A DNA stretch of 64,000 nt from DASVRZ01 sp038230215 (GTDB lineage Bacteria > Verrucomicrobiota > Verrucomicrobiia > Chthoniobacterales > DASVRZ01). How positions within the stretch are numbered: the stretch's first letter is position 1; every line of letters begins with the position of its first letter. A program made the position numbers and the translations under genes. The notes below the pieces were generated by a model. That model saw only the letters and a program-made list of their open reading frames with translations, was not told where the DNA came from and searched no databases. Positions 33,237-42,481 of the stretch are shown here, piece after piece. The stretch lies in assembly GCA_038230215.1 (NCBI GenBank), contig JBBRNR010000001.1, positions 124,001-188,000 on the forward strand. Reading direction: 5' to 3'.

Positions 33237-35039
33237 ATGCAGAAGAAATTATTTACGGAACTTGGCCTATCGCCAGAGTTGTTGAAGGCGATCGACAAAG
33301 TCGGTTACGAGGAGGCGTCACCCATCCAATCCGCTGCCATTCCGGTGCTCATGACGGGCGTCGATGTGGTCGGCCAATCGCAGACGGGCTCGGGGAAAAC
33401 GGCCGCATTCGGCATTCCTGCGATTGAAAAAGTCGAGGGCGACCTCAAAGCCCCGCAAGTCCTCATTCTCTGCCCGACGCGCGAACTTGCCGTCCAGGTC
33501 GCCGAGGAAATTGCCCGGCTCGCGCAGTTCAAACGCGGCGTGCGCGAACTCCCCATTTACGGCGGCCAATCCTACGAGCGCCAGTTCCGCGGCTTGCAAA
33601 ATGGTGCGCAAATCATCATCGGCACTCCAGGTCGCGTCATGGACCATCTCGACCGCAAATCGCTCCGGCTGGACAAGTTGAAAATGATCATCCTCGACGA
33701 GGCCGACCGCATGTTGGACATGGGTTTCGTGGACGACATCCGCACCATTCTGAAGCAAGCACCCGTGGAACGTCAGACCGTCTTCTTTTCGGCCACGCTG
33801 CCGAAGCCGATCCAGGATCTCATTCGCACTTTCACGAAGAACCCGACCAGCGTCAAAATCGAGTCAAAGGAACTCACTGTTCCGCAAATTGAGCAGGTCT
33901 ATTACGAAGTCGATCGCCGCTCGAAACTGGAAGTCCTCTGCCGCCTGATCGATCTGCAAGACATCAAGCTCGGCATCATCTTTTGCGCCACCAAAATGAT
34001 GTGCGACGAACTCACCGACCACCTGATCGCGCGCGGCTATTCCGCCGACAAATTGCATGGCGACATCTCCCAAGCCTTCCGCGAGCGGGTGATGAACAAA
34101 TTCCGCAAACGCCAGATCGAGTTTCTCGTGGCAACGGACGTCGCCGCCCGCGGACTCGACGTCGACGACATCGAAGTCGTCTTCAACTACGACCTTCCGC
34201 ACGACGGCGAGGACTACGTTCACCGCATCGGTCGCACTGGACGCGCCGGGCGCGCAGGCCGGGCCATCACGTTTGTGGCCGGTCGCGAAGTTTACAAACT
34301 GCAAAACATTCAGCGCTTTACCAAAAGCCAGATCCGCCGGGAGAAAATCCCGTCCGCCGACGAGGTCGAAGTCAAACGCGTTAACGTCTTCTTCGACACC
34401 CTGCGCGAGACGCTCGAAAGCGGTAAATACAAGAAACACGACGACCTCATCGACCGGCTTCTCTCCCAGAGCCATTCCCCGACCGACATCGCCTCGGCCT
34501 TAATCCACCTGCTCAATTCCGAACAAAACCCCGAGCCGATCTTTGAAGATCGTCCCCAACGACCCGAGCGCGGCAATGATCGTGGAAACGATCGCGGTTT
34601 CTCCCGCGACGACCGGCAACAAGGCGGCAACTTCGGCGGCGGACAACGCGAATATCCGCGTTATGAAGGCGCGCGCGTCGCTCCACCTGCTGCCAATCGT
34701 CGGGAACGTCGCGAAGAATCGTTTGGAACTCCCATGGAAACAGACCGAGGCCCATCCAAGCGCCGCAAAAACATGGACAACGCCGAGCCGCTCTCCCACG
34801 AGCCTGGCATGACCCGTATCAAATTTAACATCGGTCGCGACGACGGCGTCTTCCCGGGCGACTTCGTTGGAGTCATCGCCGGCGCGTCGAAAATCCCCAA
34901 AGAAAACATCGGCGCCATCATCCTCCAAGACCACACGACTTTGATCGATATCGCCGAAAGTCAGCTCACGTCCGTCCTGAAAAAGCTCAACGGCATCGAG
35001 TTCAAAGGCAAAAAACTCAACGTCGTCGTCTCTGGCTAA
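33237..35039 (+). CDS. deaD: DEAD-box RNA helicase with DbpA-type RNA-binding domain
   Basis: ATP-dependent RNA helicase, 600 aa, probably for ribosome assembly or cold-adapted mRNA handling. Q motif (SPIQSAAIP), motif I SQTGSGKT at about 48-55, DEAD near 155, SAT, and HRIGRTGRAGRAGR are intact. Residues about 440-515 are a charged, Arg/Gly-rich disordered linker. The last 75 residues (MTRIKFNIGRDDGVFPGDFV onward) match the DbpA/CsdA RNA-recognition domain. Convergent with the DUF2442 gene. Confidence 0.93.
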   Translation: MQKKLFTELGLSPELLKAIDKVGYEEASPIQSAAIPVLMTGVDVVGQSQTGSGKTAAFGIPAIEKVEGDLKAPQVLILCPTRELAVQVAEEIARLAQFKRGVRELPIYGGQSYERQFRGLQNGAQIIIGTPGRVMDHLDRKSLRLDKLKMIILDEADRMLDMGFVDDIRTILKQAPVERQTVFFSATLPKPIQDLIRTFTKNPTSVKIESKELTVPQIEQVYYEVDRRSKLEVLCRLIDLQDIKLGIIFCATKMMCDELTDHLIARGYSADKLHGDISQAFRERVMNKFRKRQIEFLVATDVAARGLDVDDIEVVFNYDLPHDGEDYVHRIGRTGRAGRAGRAITFVAGREVYKLQNIQRFTKSQIRREKIPSADEVEVKRVNVFFDTLRETLESGKYKKHDDLIDRLLSQSHSPTDIASALIHLLNSEQNPEPIFEDRPQRPERGNDRGNDRGFSRDDRQQGGNFGGGQREYPRYEGARVAPPAANRRERREESFGTPMETDRGPSKRRKNMDNAEPLSHEPGMTRIKFNIGRDDGVFPGDFVGVIAGASKIPKENIGAIILQDHTTLIDIAESQLTSVLKKLNGIEFKGKKLNVVVSG

Positions 35040-35049
35040 ATTAACTATT

Positions 35050-35355
35050 TTATGCGGCGACAGACTGGCTGCGAACAATCCAATCGTCGGTGGCTTGCGG
35101 AGTTAATACTTGGCCAGCCTCGCACCAAGCTCGAAGTGAATCGGAACAAATATCGGCTTCATTAGGCCATGCAATCACTCCGTATTTTTCGACGAAAACA
35201 GATTTAAAGAAAATTTCATCTCGCAAGGGCTCGAAAATGGGGCCGTCTTGCAGGATTGGTTGCAAATTAATGGGAGCGCAATAGTCGTCGTCAAAAGTTA
35301 CTTGCAGGCAATAACCCTCAAGGGGAACGACTTTAGTTACTTTTTGAAGTTTCAT
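35050..35355 (-). CDS. DUF2442 protein
   Basis: 101 aa, cytoplasmic. VVPLEGYCLQVTFDDDYCAP and GVIAWPNEADICSDSLRAW match the DUF2442 pattern (variable strand pair, then a W-P-N/E-x-D-x-x-x-D-x-L end). It lies 5 bp after the DUF4160 gene. DUF4160-DUF2442 neighbours occur widely and are suspected toxin-antitoxin-like modules, but no mechanism is established to my knowledge. Confidence 0.8.
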   Translation of the reverse strand: MKLQKVTKVVPLEGYCLQVTFDDDYCAPINLQPILQDGPIFEPLRDEIFFKSVFVEKYGVIAWPNEADICSDSLRAWCEAGQVLTPQATDDWIVRSQSVAA

Positions 35356-35360
35356 CGGCT

Positions 35361-35621
35361 TTAATCGAGTGGAGAAATTTTACCTGGATTGATTCCTGCC
35401 TGGGCATTGTTCCATGCTGCTAACAATTCGGCTTGATGAATCGTCGCCCATTCTATCACAAGAGCAAGTGCACGGGCTTTGATGTGACCTGCCAAAATAG
35501 AAAGTGGCCGGATGCCGATGGACACTTCTCCTTCTTCATAATGAGCATGGAAATGAGGCACGCCATGTTCCCGAAAACGGATTTCGATTATGATCCCATA
35601 AAATTCAGACAGCTTGGGCAT
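35361..35621 (-). CDS. DUF4160 protein
   Basis: 86 aa. MPKLSEFYGIIIEIRFREHG followed by VPHFHAHYEEGEVSI is the DUF4160 signature, with a conserved His-rich strand (HFHAHY). Followed 5 bp later by the DUF2442 gene, its usual partner. The short size, two-gene layout and patchy distribution of such pairs suggest a toxin-antitoxin-like unit. This is inference. Confidence 0.82.
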   Translation of the reverse strand: MPKLSEFYGIIIEIRFREHGVPHFHAHYEEGEVSIGIRPLSILAGHIKARALALVIEWATIHQAELLAAWNNAQAGINPGKISPLD

Positions 35622-35634
35622 GATGTAATCCCAA

Positions 35635-37542
35635 TCAAATTTCCACCACCTGGCTCACCTCGTAAACGCGGTCGGGCGGGAGTTGGAAGAAGTCGGCGGC
35701 GTTCTCGGAGTGTTTGCTCAGGAAGACGAAAAGGTGCTCCCGCCAGAGCGCCATGCCCGGTTTTGCCGTGGCGACGATGCGCTCTTTGCCCACGAAAAAC
35801 GTCGTCCGCTCAGGCTGAATCGCGAGCCCGGCCTCTTTCGCCGCGCGGACGACTTCGCCAATGTGCGGGCTTTCCATAAAGCCGAAATGCGTGACGACGC
35901 GGAAAAATCCCTCGGTGCGATCCGAGACCTGCACGCGTTCAGTGGCGGGCACGTAGGCGCGGCTTTTGTCGGTGAGAATGGTTAGGAAAATATTCCGCGT
36001 GTGGACGACTTGGTTGTGTTTGATGTTCTTCACCAGGGCATTGGGAGTGCCCTCGGGATTGCTCGCCAGAAAGACCGCCGTGCCGTGGCTGCGATGGAGT
36101 CTATTTTCCTCGGAAAGTGTCCCGGCTAAACTAATGGACGAGATAAAATCATCCAGGGGCATACCGGGCGAGAGGCGGCTTTGCAGCAACTGGCGTCCTG
36201 CTTTCCAGGTGGTCATGATGGTGAAAATAAGTGCACCAGCGACGAGCGGAAACCAGCCGCCGTGAAGGATTTTCAAGGAATTGGCCGCGAAGAAGATCAC
36301 CTCCAGCGAACCGAAGATGGCGCAGAAAATAACCGATTTTACCCAATGCCAGCCCCAGATTTGCTGCGAGGCGAAGTAGAAAAGGAACGTCGTCGAAAGC
36401 ATGGTCAATGTGACCGCGATGCCATAGGCGCTGGCCAGTGCCGTGGAACTGCGGAAGGTTAAAACCAGCGCCGAGCAGCCGATGGCGAGCATGATATTGA
36501 GCTTCGGGATGTAGATTTGCCCGTGCTCCTCCTGTGAGGTGTGGAGGATTTCCATGCGCGGGATGTAACCCATCTGGATGCCCTGCATGGTGAGGGAAAA
36601 TGCGCCGGAAATGAGCGCCTGCGAGGCAATGATGGTGGCCGCCGTGGCCAGGGCGATGAGCGGATAAAGCAGCGGCTCCGGCACCATGAAGAAGAACGGG
36701 TTTTCCCGGGCCGCAGGGTTGGTGAGGACAAGAGCACCCTGCCCGAGGTAGTTCAGAACCAAGGCAGGAAAGACGAGGCAGTTCCAGGCGAGGGCAATGG
36801 GTTTCCGCCCGAAATGGCCCATGTCGGCGTAGAGCGCCTCGCCACCGGTGACGACCAGGAAAACGCTGCCCATAATGACCAGCCCAGCTTTTCCGTGATG
36901 GGTGAGAAAGTAGAAACCTTGCAGCGGATTGAGGGCACTTAGGACGGCGGGATGATTGGCTATTTGAACAATGCCCGACACCGCCAAAGTGCCGAACCAG
37001 ACCAACATGACAGGGCCGAAGAATTTACCGATCAACCCCGTGCCCTTAAACTGAAGCGCGAATAATCCGACCAATATCCCCAGTGTCAGCGGCACGACGA
37101 AAGGGCGCAGTTTTTCCGTGGCGATGAGCAAGCCCTCCACTGCGGACAAGACCGAGATCGCGGGGGTGATGACTCCATCGCCATACAAAAGCGCCGCGCC
37201 GCAGATGCCGACGGCGACAATGACAATGCCGATGCGTCCCGGGCGCGGCTTGCCTTTCAGTCCCGTCAGCGAGAGCAGTGCGAGAATACCGCCTTCGCCT
37301 TGGTTGTCGGCCCGCATGATCTGGCCGAGATACTTCATCCCGACGAGCAAAAAGAGCGTCCAGATGATCAGCGACAGCACGCCGATAATATCGCGAGTCG
37401 AATGCAATCCATGCGCGAGACATTCCTTAAAGGCATAGAGAACGCTCGTGCCGATGTCGCCATAGACCACCCCCAGCGCAGCGAGGGAGAGGGCGAGGGT
37501 TTTACTGCGTTGATCGTGCATATGCGGTGGGGCAGAAGACAA
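35635..37542 (-). CDS. kup: Kup potassium uptake transporter
   Basis: Low-affinity K+/H+ symporter of the inner membrane, 635 aa, the usual length. N-terminal LALSLAALGVVYGDIGTSVL and ADNQGEGGILALLSL are family signatures, and about twelve hydrophobic segments run to residue ~430. The hydrophilic C-terminal domain (about 430-635) contains GTAVFLASNPEGTPNALVKN. Single gene, 13 bp upstream of the DUF4160 gene on the same strand but functionally unrelated. Confidence 0.95.
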   Translation of the reverse strand: MSSAPPHMHDQRSKTLALSLAALGVVYGDIGTSVLYAFKECLAHGLHSTRDIIGVLSLIIWTLFLLVGMKYLGQIMRADNQGEGGILALLSLTGLKGKPRPGRIGIVIVAVGICGAALLYGDGVITPAISVLSAVEGLLIATEKLRPFVVPLTLGILVGLFALQFKGTGLIGKFFGPVMLVWFGTLAVSGIVQIANHPAVLSALNPLQGFYFLTHHGKAGLVIMGSVFLVVTGGEALYADMGHFGRKPIALAWNCLVFPALVLNYLGQGALVLTNPAARENPFFFMVPEPLLYPLIALATAATIIASQALISGAFSLTMQGIQMGYIPRMEILHTSQEEHGQIYIPKLNIMLAIGCSALVLTFRSSTALASAYGIAVTLTMLSTTFLFYFASQQIWGWHWVKSVIFCAIFGSLEVIFFAANSLKILHGGWFPLVAGALIFTIMTTWKAGRQLLQSRLSPGMPLDDFISSISLAGTLSEENRLHRSHGTAVFLASNPEGTPNALVKNIKHNQVVHTRNIFLTILTDKSRAYVPATERVQVSDRTEGFFRVVTHFGFMESPHIGEVVRAAKEAGLAIQPERTTFFVGKERIVATAKPGMALWREHLFVFLSKHSENAADFFQLPPDRVYEVSQVVEI

Positions 37543-37680
37543 TTATTGGCCTGCCCTGTCAATCCGTCATGAAAACGTAACCATACTCTTCGTGCGAATG
37601 ACCGGGTTGTGTTGCATAAGAATCGGCGCGCAGAGGATTTCGGTCCCCGCACAATAAAACCAACAGTCACCAGCCATTCC

Positions 37681-39141
37681 ATGAAACTACACTCCTCTCA
37701 CATTCTCCCAGCCAGCCTTCTGGCCGCCGTTTTTCTCGCCATCCAGCCAGCCTCCGCCACTCCGAGCCTCATCGCCGTCGGCAGCTTCGGCAACACTACT
37801 GATCTTTCCACACAGACCAACCTTCTGGAAAATGGCGTGGACAGCAACAACACCTTCGGCGGCATCGGCTCCGGCCTCGCCTGGGCGGGCGGCACCACCT
37901 TCCTCGCCACCCCGGACCGCGGACCGAATGCCACTCCATGGAACGCGGCGGTCGATAATACCACTTCCTACACGGGCCGCTTCGAGACCCTGAATCTGGT
38001 CCTCACCAACACGGCCTCCGGCGGCCTGCCCTACACCCTCACTCCCACGCTCACTGGCACCACCCTGCTCTACAGCCCCACCGCGCTGAACTACGGTGCC
38101 GTGACCCCGACCGCCAATGACGCCAGCCATTACTACTTCAACGGGCGCTCCGACAACTTCGGCAGCGCCAACGGCGGCAGCACCTCGGCCAACGTCAACA
38201 ACGCCCGCTTCGACCCCGAGGCGATCCGTGTTTCCAACGATGGCCAAAGTGTTTACATCTCCGACGAATACGGCCCCTACGTTTATAAATTCGACCGCGC
38301 CTCCGGCCAGCGCACCGCCACCTACAATCTCCCCGCCGGCTACGCCATCGCCAACCAGAACTCCGTCGGAGCCACCGAGATCAGCAGCAACACCACCGGC
38401 CGCGTAGCTAATAAAGGCATGGAGGGACTCGCCATCACCCCCGACGGCACGACTCTCATCGGATTCATGCAAAGCCCCCTCGCCCAAGATGGCGGCGATG
38501 GAGGCCGGGCCAATCGTATCGTCACCATCGACACTGCTACCGGCACCACTCATGAATACGTTTACGACAACTTCCTCACCGACCAAAACAAACCATTCAA
38601 CAGCAGTGAAATCCTAGCCATCAACAGCCACGAATTCCTCGTCCTCGAACGCGACGGCAAAGGCTTGGGCTCAGGCAACTCCGCCGTGGTCAAACGCCTC
38701 TACAAGATCGACCTGAATGGCGCCGTGGACATCAGCGCCCTCAACGGCGGCACCGGCATCACCGGCCAAGCCAACCTGCTCACCTACGCCGTGACGAAAA
38801 GCCTCTTCCTCGACCTTAGAGTCGCTCTTAACACCGGCGGCATCACCGATACGAACATCCCTTCCAAATTAGAAGGTGCCGCCTTCGGACTCGACCTCTC
38901 CCCCGGCATCCACAGCCTTTACATCGGCAACGACAACGACTTTGTCTCCGCGTCTGGCCCAAGCAACGTTTATGCCTTCAGCTTCACCGACGCCGACCTC
39001 GGCACCACAACCGCCAACGGCACTGCGGCCAGCAGCCCCACCGTCTTCCAGCAGCAAGCCATCCCCGAGCCCGGCACCTGGAGCGCCGTCTTTCTGGGAG
39101 CCCTCACTCTCTTCGGCATTACCCACCGCCGTCGCTTCTAA
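37681..39141 (+). CDS. Phytase-like esterase domain protein with PEP-CTERM anchor
   Basis: Exported protein of about 486 aa. Signal peptide MKLHSSHILPASLLAAVFLA to ASA. The body matches the esterase-like activity of phytase family: GIGSGLAWAGGTTFLATPDRG near the N-terminus, then NARFDPEAIRVSNDGQSVYI and MEGLAITPDGTTLIGFMQSP. The end IPEPGTWSAVFLGALTLF with RRRF is a PEP-CTERM sorting tag (PEP, membrane helix, basic tail), implying exosortase processing. No exosortase is in the window. Enzymatic activity is unproven. A strong terminator follows. Confidence 0.88.
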   Translation: MKLHSSHILPASLLAAVFLAIQPASATPSLIAVGSFGNTTDLSTQTNLLENGVDSNNTFGGIGSGLAWAGGTTFLATPDRGPNATPWNAAVDNTTSYTGRFETLNLVLTNTASGGLPYTLTPTLTGTTLLYSPTALNYGAVTPTANDASHYYFNGRSDNFGSANGGSTSANVNNARFDPEAIRVSNDGQSVYISDEYGPYVYKFDRASGQRTATYNLPAGYAIANQNSVGATEISSNTTGRVANKGMEGLAITPDGTTLIGFMQSPLAQDGGDGGRANRIVTIDTATGTTHEYVYDNFLTDQNKPFNSSEILAINSHEFLVLERDGKGLGSGNSAVVKRLYKIDLNGAVDISALNGGTGITGQANLLTYAVTKSLFLDLRVALNTGGITDTNIPSKLEGAAFGLDLSPGIHSLYIGNDNDFVSASGPSNVYAFSFTDADLGTTTANGTAASSPTVFQQQAIPEPGTWSAVFLGALTLFGITHRRRF

Positions 39142-39192
39142 ATCTTCCCTGCCACGGTGAGTTTTTTGTAACCCGCCAGCAGGGAGATCAAC

Positions 39193-39225
39193 AAAAAGGC
39201 GCGTCCACACCGGGCGCGCCTTTTT
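39193..39225 (+). terminator. Intrinsic terminator after the PEP-CTERM gene
   Basis: Stem AAAAAGGCGCG / CGCGCCTTTTT (11 bp) with an 11-nt loop and a T-tract, about 50 bp after the stop. The A-rich left arm would let it act in both directions. Confidence 0.88.
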
Positions 39226-39434
39226 CGTTCCTCTGTGAGGCAAAGTATTTTTAATCCGTCTTCACCTGCAACTCCGTTTGAGTGCCGGAATGCTGTCGCC
39301 TTCAGAGAAAAAACGCGAACGCTGGTATTTTAAGCAATGACGTTTTATGCAGGATCAACTCCGATCTTTACAGAGGCGGCGGGATGCGGGAATGATCTCG
39401 CTCCCATTTTTCCCGTGAATCGAATGCAACTCCC

Positions 39435-40730
39435 ATGAAAAAACTTGGCATTGGTCTGGCCGGTCTCGGCAATGTGGGCGCGGGTGTTTACAAGCATCTT
39501 GCGCAGAATCGCGTGCTGTTGCGCGAGCGGCTTGGCGTCGATTTCGAGGTGCGAAAAGTGGCGGCGCGCGACTGGACAAAAGCGCGTGGGGTGGAAGTTC
39601 CAATCGAGTTACAGACGACTGATCCGCTGGCGGTGATTGCTGATCCCGAGGTGGAGGTGGTGGTGGAATTGATGGGCGGCATCGAGACGGCCCTGGAGTT
39701 TGTGCTGGCGGCGATTGCGGCGGGCAAGATCGTGGTGACGGGCAACAAGGCGTTGCTGGCGGAACATGGCGAGACCATTTTCGCGGCAGCGGAAGCGAGG
39801 AAGGTGCCGATCTTTTATGAGGCGGCGGTCGCGGGTGGCATTCCGATCATCAAGGCGGTGCGCGAGGCGTTTGTGGGGAATCACATTTTGTCGATGCACG
39901 GGATTATCAACGGCACGAGCAATTACATTCTGACTCGCATGTCGGAGGCGGGCATCGATTTTCCTCCTGCACTGGCCGAGGCGCAGGCGCTGGGTTACGC
40001 GGAGGCCGATCCGGCGCTGGATGTGAATGGCTGGGATGCGGCGCACAAGGCGATCATTTTGGCGTCGCTGGCCTATGGGTTTTGGGTGGATTCGAGTTCC
40101 ATTTATGTGGAGGGCGTGGAGAAAATCACGGCGGCGGATATTACTTTTGCGCGGGAACTGGGTTACACGATCAAGCTGCTGGGCGTAATCAAGGCGGGCA
40201 TCGGCGAACGCGTCGATGTGCGGGTGCATCCGACGCTGATCCCGAAAACGCATGTGTTGGCGTCGGTGAATGGGGTTTTCAATGCGATTGCGGTGCGCGG
40301 CGATCTGGTCGGCGATACGCTGTTTTACGGACGCGGGGCGGGTCAGGATCCGACGACGAGTTCGGTGATTTCGGATTTGGCCGAGGCGGCGCTGGCGTTG
40401 CAGGCACCTAGAAATTTCTTTGGGTTTACGGCGCATACCATTTACGGGAAATTGCTCCCGATCGAGGAAGTGGTGACGTCGTTTTATCTGCGGTTGCAGG
40501 TGGAGGATCGGCCCGGCGTGCTGGGTCAGGTCGCGAGTATTTTTGGGACGCACGAGATCGGGATTTCGTCGGTCATTCAACCGGAAGTCCATGAGGGCGA
40601 CACGATTCCGCTGGTGCTGATGATTCACTTGGCGACCGTTGGGAAAATGCGTCGGGCACTGGCCGAAGTAGAGGCGCTGGATTGCGTGAAAGCGCCTGCG
40701 GCGTTATTGCATGTGGAGACATTTACCTGA
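39435..40730 (+). CDS. hom: Homoserine dehydrogenase
   Basis: Reduces aspartate semialdehyde to homoserine for Thr and Met synthesis. 431 aa, monofunctional. The NAD(P) motif GLAGLGNVGAG is at 7-17, GNKALLAEHG and the signature GIINGTSNYILTRM with LGYAEADPALDVNGWDAAHK form the catalytic region. A C-terminal ACT domain (about 355-430, RPGVLGQVASIFGTHEIGIS) points to allosteric control, probably by threonine. Followed 27 bp later by thrC. No homoserine kinase in the window. Confidence 0.95.
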   Translation: MKKLGIGLAGLGNVGAGVYKHLAQNRVLLRERLGVDFEVRKVAARDWTKARGVEVPIELQTTDPLAVIADPEVEVVVELMGGIETALEFVLAAIAAGKIVVTGNKALLAEHGETIFAAAEARKVPIFYEAAVAGGIPIIKAVREAFVGNHILSMHGIINGTSNYILTRMSEAGIDFPPALAEAQALGYAEADPALDVNGWDAAHKAIILASLAYGFWVDSSSIYVEGVEKITAADITFARELGYTIKLLGVIKAGIGERVDVRVHPTLIPKTHVLASVNGVFNAIAVRGDLVGDTLFYGRGAGQDPTTSSVISDLAEAALALQAPRNFFGFTAHTIYGKLLPIEEVVTSFYLRLQVEDRPGVLGQVASIFGTHEIGISSVIQPEVHEGDTIPLVLMIHLATVGKMRRALAEVEALDCVKAPAALLHVETFT

Positions 40731-40757
40731 TATCGCTGGGACTCGGATCACTTTTTT

Positions 40758-41840
40758 ATGCAGCCTATTCTCCATGATCGCGGGGTGATTTCCCGGTATC
40801 GCCAGTTTCTCCCGGTGTCGGATGCGACTCCGATCATTTCCCTGAATGAAGGGTCCACGCCGCTGATTTATTCGCCCAAGCTGAGCGAGCGGCTGGAGAG
40901 CGAGGTTTATATAAAGTATGAGGGCCTAAATCCAACGGGGTCGTTCAAGGATCGCGGGATGACGATGGCGATCTCGAAGGCAGCCGAGGCAGGTGCGCAG
41001 GCGGTGATTTGCGCTTCGACGGGCAACACTTCAGCAGCGGCGGCGGCTTATGCGGCCCGGGCGGACTTAAAGTGCTTTGTGCTGCTGCCAGCGGGTAAGA
41101 TTGCAATGGGAAAACTGGTCCAGGCCTTTATGTATGGCGCGGAAGTGATCGCCATCGAAGGGAATTTCGACGATGCGCTGCGACTGGTGCGCGAAGTCGG
41201 CGAGACGGGGCAGGTGGCGATCGTGAATTCGATCAATCCGTATCGGCTCGAAGGACAGAAAACGGGCGCGTTTGAGATCATCGAGGAACTCGGCGATGCG
41301 CCCGACTGGCACATTTTACCAGTCGGCAACGCGGGAAACATCACGGCGTATTGGATGGGCTATCGGGAGTTCCATGCGAATGGGAAGGCGACGAAACTGC
41401 CGCGCATCAGTGGGTTCCAGGCAGCGGGTTCGGCTCCGATCTACCATAATTGCGTGGTCGAGCAGCCGGAAACCTGCGCGACGGCGATTCGCATTGGCAA
41501 CCCGGCAAGCTGGACCGGGGCAAATTCGGCGATCAGCGATTCCCAAGGCAGCATCGACATCGTCACGGACGAGGAAATTTTAGCCGCGCAGAAGTGGCTC
41601 GCGTCGAACGAAGGGATTTTCGTTGAGCCCGCCAGCGCTGCCTCCATCGCGGGCCTGATGAAATGTACGGGAGCCGAGCGTTGCTCGATTTGTCCGCGGC
41701 CGCAGATCGCTCCTGGAAGCAAGATTGTCTGCGTCGTGACCGGTCACGGATTGAAAGACCCCGACACCGCGCTGAAACAATGCCCGCCCATTCGCCAGGT
41801 GCGCGCCGATTTGTCGGAAATTCTTGCGTTGATGAACTAA
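40758..41840 (+). CDS. thrC: Threonine synthase
   Basis: PLP enzyme that turns O-phosphohomoserine into threonine. 360 aa, the short fold-type II form. The PLP lysine is Lys64 in NPTGSFKDRGMTMA. The Gly-rich phosphate loop lies in PVGNAGNITAYW, and STGNTSAAAAAYAARA is the substrate motif. Two Cys pairs near the C-terminus (CTGAERCSICPR) are unexplained. Sits 27 bp after hom, so probably in one operon. Confidence 0.94.
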   Translation: MQPILHDRGVISRYRQFLPVSDATPIISLNEGSTPLIYSPKLSERLESEVYIKYEGLNPTGSFKDRGMTMAISKAAEAGAQAVICASTGNTSAAAAAYAARADLKCFVLLPAGKIAMGKLVQAFMYGAEVIAIEGNFDDALRLVREVGETGQVAIVNSINPYRLEGQKTGAFEIIEELGDAPDWHILPVGNAGNITAYWMGYREFHANGKATKLPRISGFQAAGSAPIYHNCVVEQPETCATAIRIGNPASWTGANSAISDSQGSIDIVTDEEILAAQKWLASNEGIFVEPASAASIAGLMKCTGAERCSICPRPQIAPGSKIVCVVTGHGLKDPDTALKQCPPIRQVRADLSEILALMN

Positions 41841-41881
41841 TTGAAAAACAAACCAAGGCAGTCCATATAACTGAAACTCGA

Positions 41882-42481
41882 ATGAAAAAATACCTCATCC
41901 CCACTCTTACCGCTCTGGTCGCGCTGCTACTTTTGCCCGCGTGTACAACGATGGCACCAAAAGGTAAATACAGCGTCACCGCCTACAAGCCTCATAACCC
42001 CGACAAGGTCGTCGTGAAATTGTCGCTGGCCACGCAAAACATCTATGTCAAAGAAGGCGACCGACTCCTCATGGCCGTGCAAGGTTGCGTCGGCAAACCC
42101 GGTGCTGAGACACCGACGGGTAATTTTCACATCACGGACAAGATTAAAAACAAACGCCGCCAGAGTGAGCCGGACGCCGGTTATCCCATGGCTTATTGGT
42201 GCGAGTTTAAGCCCGCTTACGGCTTCCACGAGGGCTTTGTTCATCCCTATCCCCGCACTCACGGATGCGTTCGTTTGCATCGTGAAGCCGCCGCCCGGCT
42301 CTTCGCTCTCGTCCATGTCGGAACGCCTGTCATGATTGCCCGTTCGCTTCCCGAAGATCAGCAATATGGCAAGCAAGTCATGAAGCTCGACCAGAGCAAA
42401 GATCCCGATCCACCACGCTCCTACATGCTTTCCTCCGCCTGGTTCAAGGACCCGGCCGGACCGCTTCTCATTAGCCAATAA
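41882..42481 (+). CDS. L,D-transpeptidase (YkuD) lipoprotein
   Basis: Cell-wall enzyme that forms 3-3 peptidoglycan crosslinks or attaches proteins. About 199 aa from the ATG at 41882. Lipobox LLPAC gives a lipidated Cys21. The YkuD catalytic motif HGFVHP...THGCVRLH-like arrangement is present (EGFVHP, then catalytic Cys129 in HGCVRLHR). Starts 41 bp after thrC and its TAA overlaps the ispH ATG by one base, so it is translated with ispH despite an unrelated role. Confidence 0.87.
   Translation: MKKYLIPTLTALVALLLLPACTTMAPKGKYSVTAYKPHNPDKVVVKLSLATQNIYVKEGDRLLMAVQGCVGKPGAETPTGNFHITDKIKNKRRQSEPDAGYPMAYWCEFKPAYGFHEGFVHPYPRTHGCVRLHREAAARLFALVHVGTPVMIARSLPEDQQYGKQVMKLDQSKDPDPPRSYMLSSAWFKDPAGPLLISQ

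Noticed and set aside
37687..38586. 299-aa minus-strand Gly/Val-rich frame
   Set aside because: Antisense to the PEP-CTERM gene; low-complexity by-product of its codon use.
39375..39420. Attenuator-like hairpin in the hom leader
   Set aside because: A 6-bp stem (GCGGGA/TCTCGC) is visible, but I found no leader peptide rich in Thr/Ile and no convincing alternative pairing.
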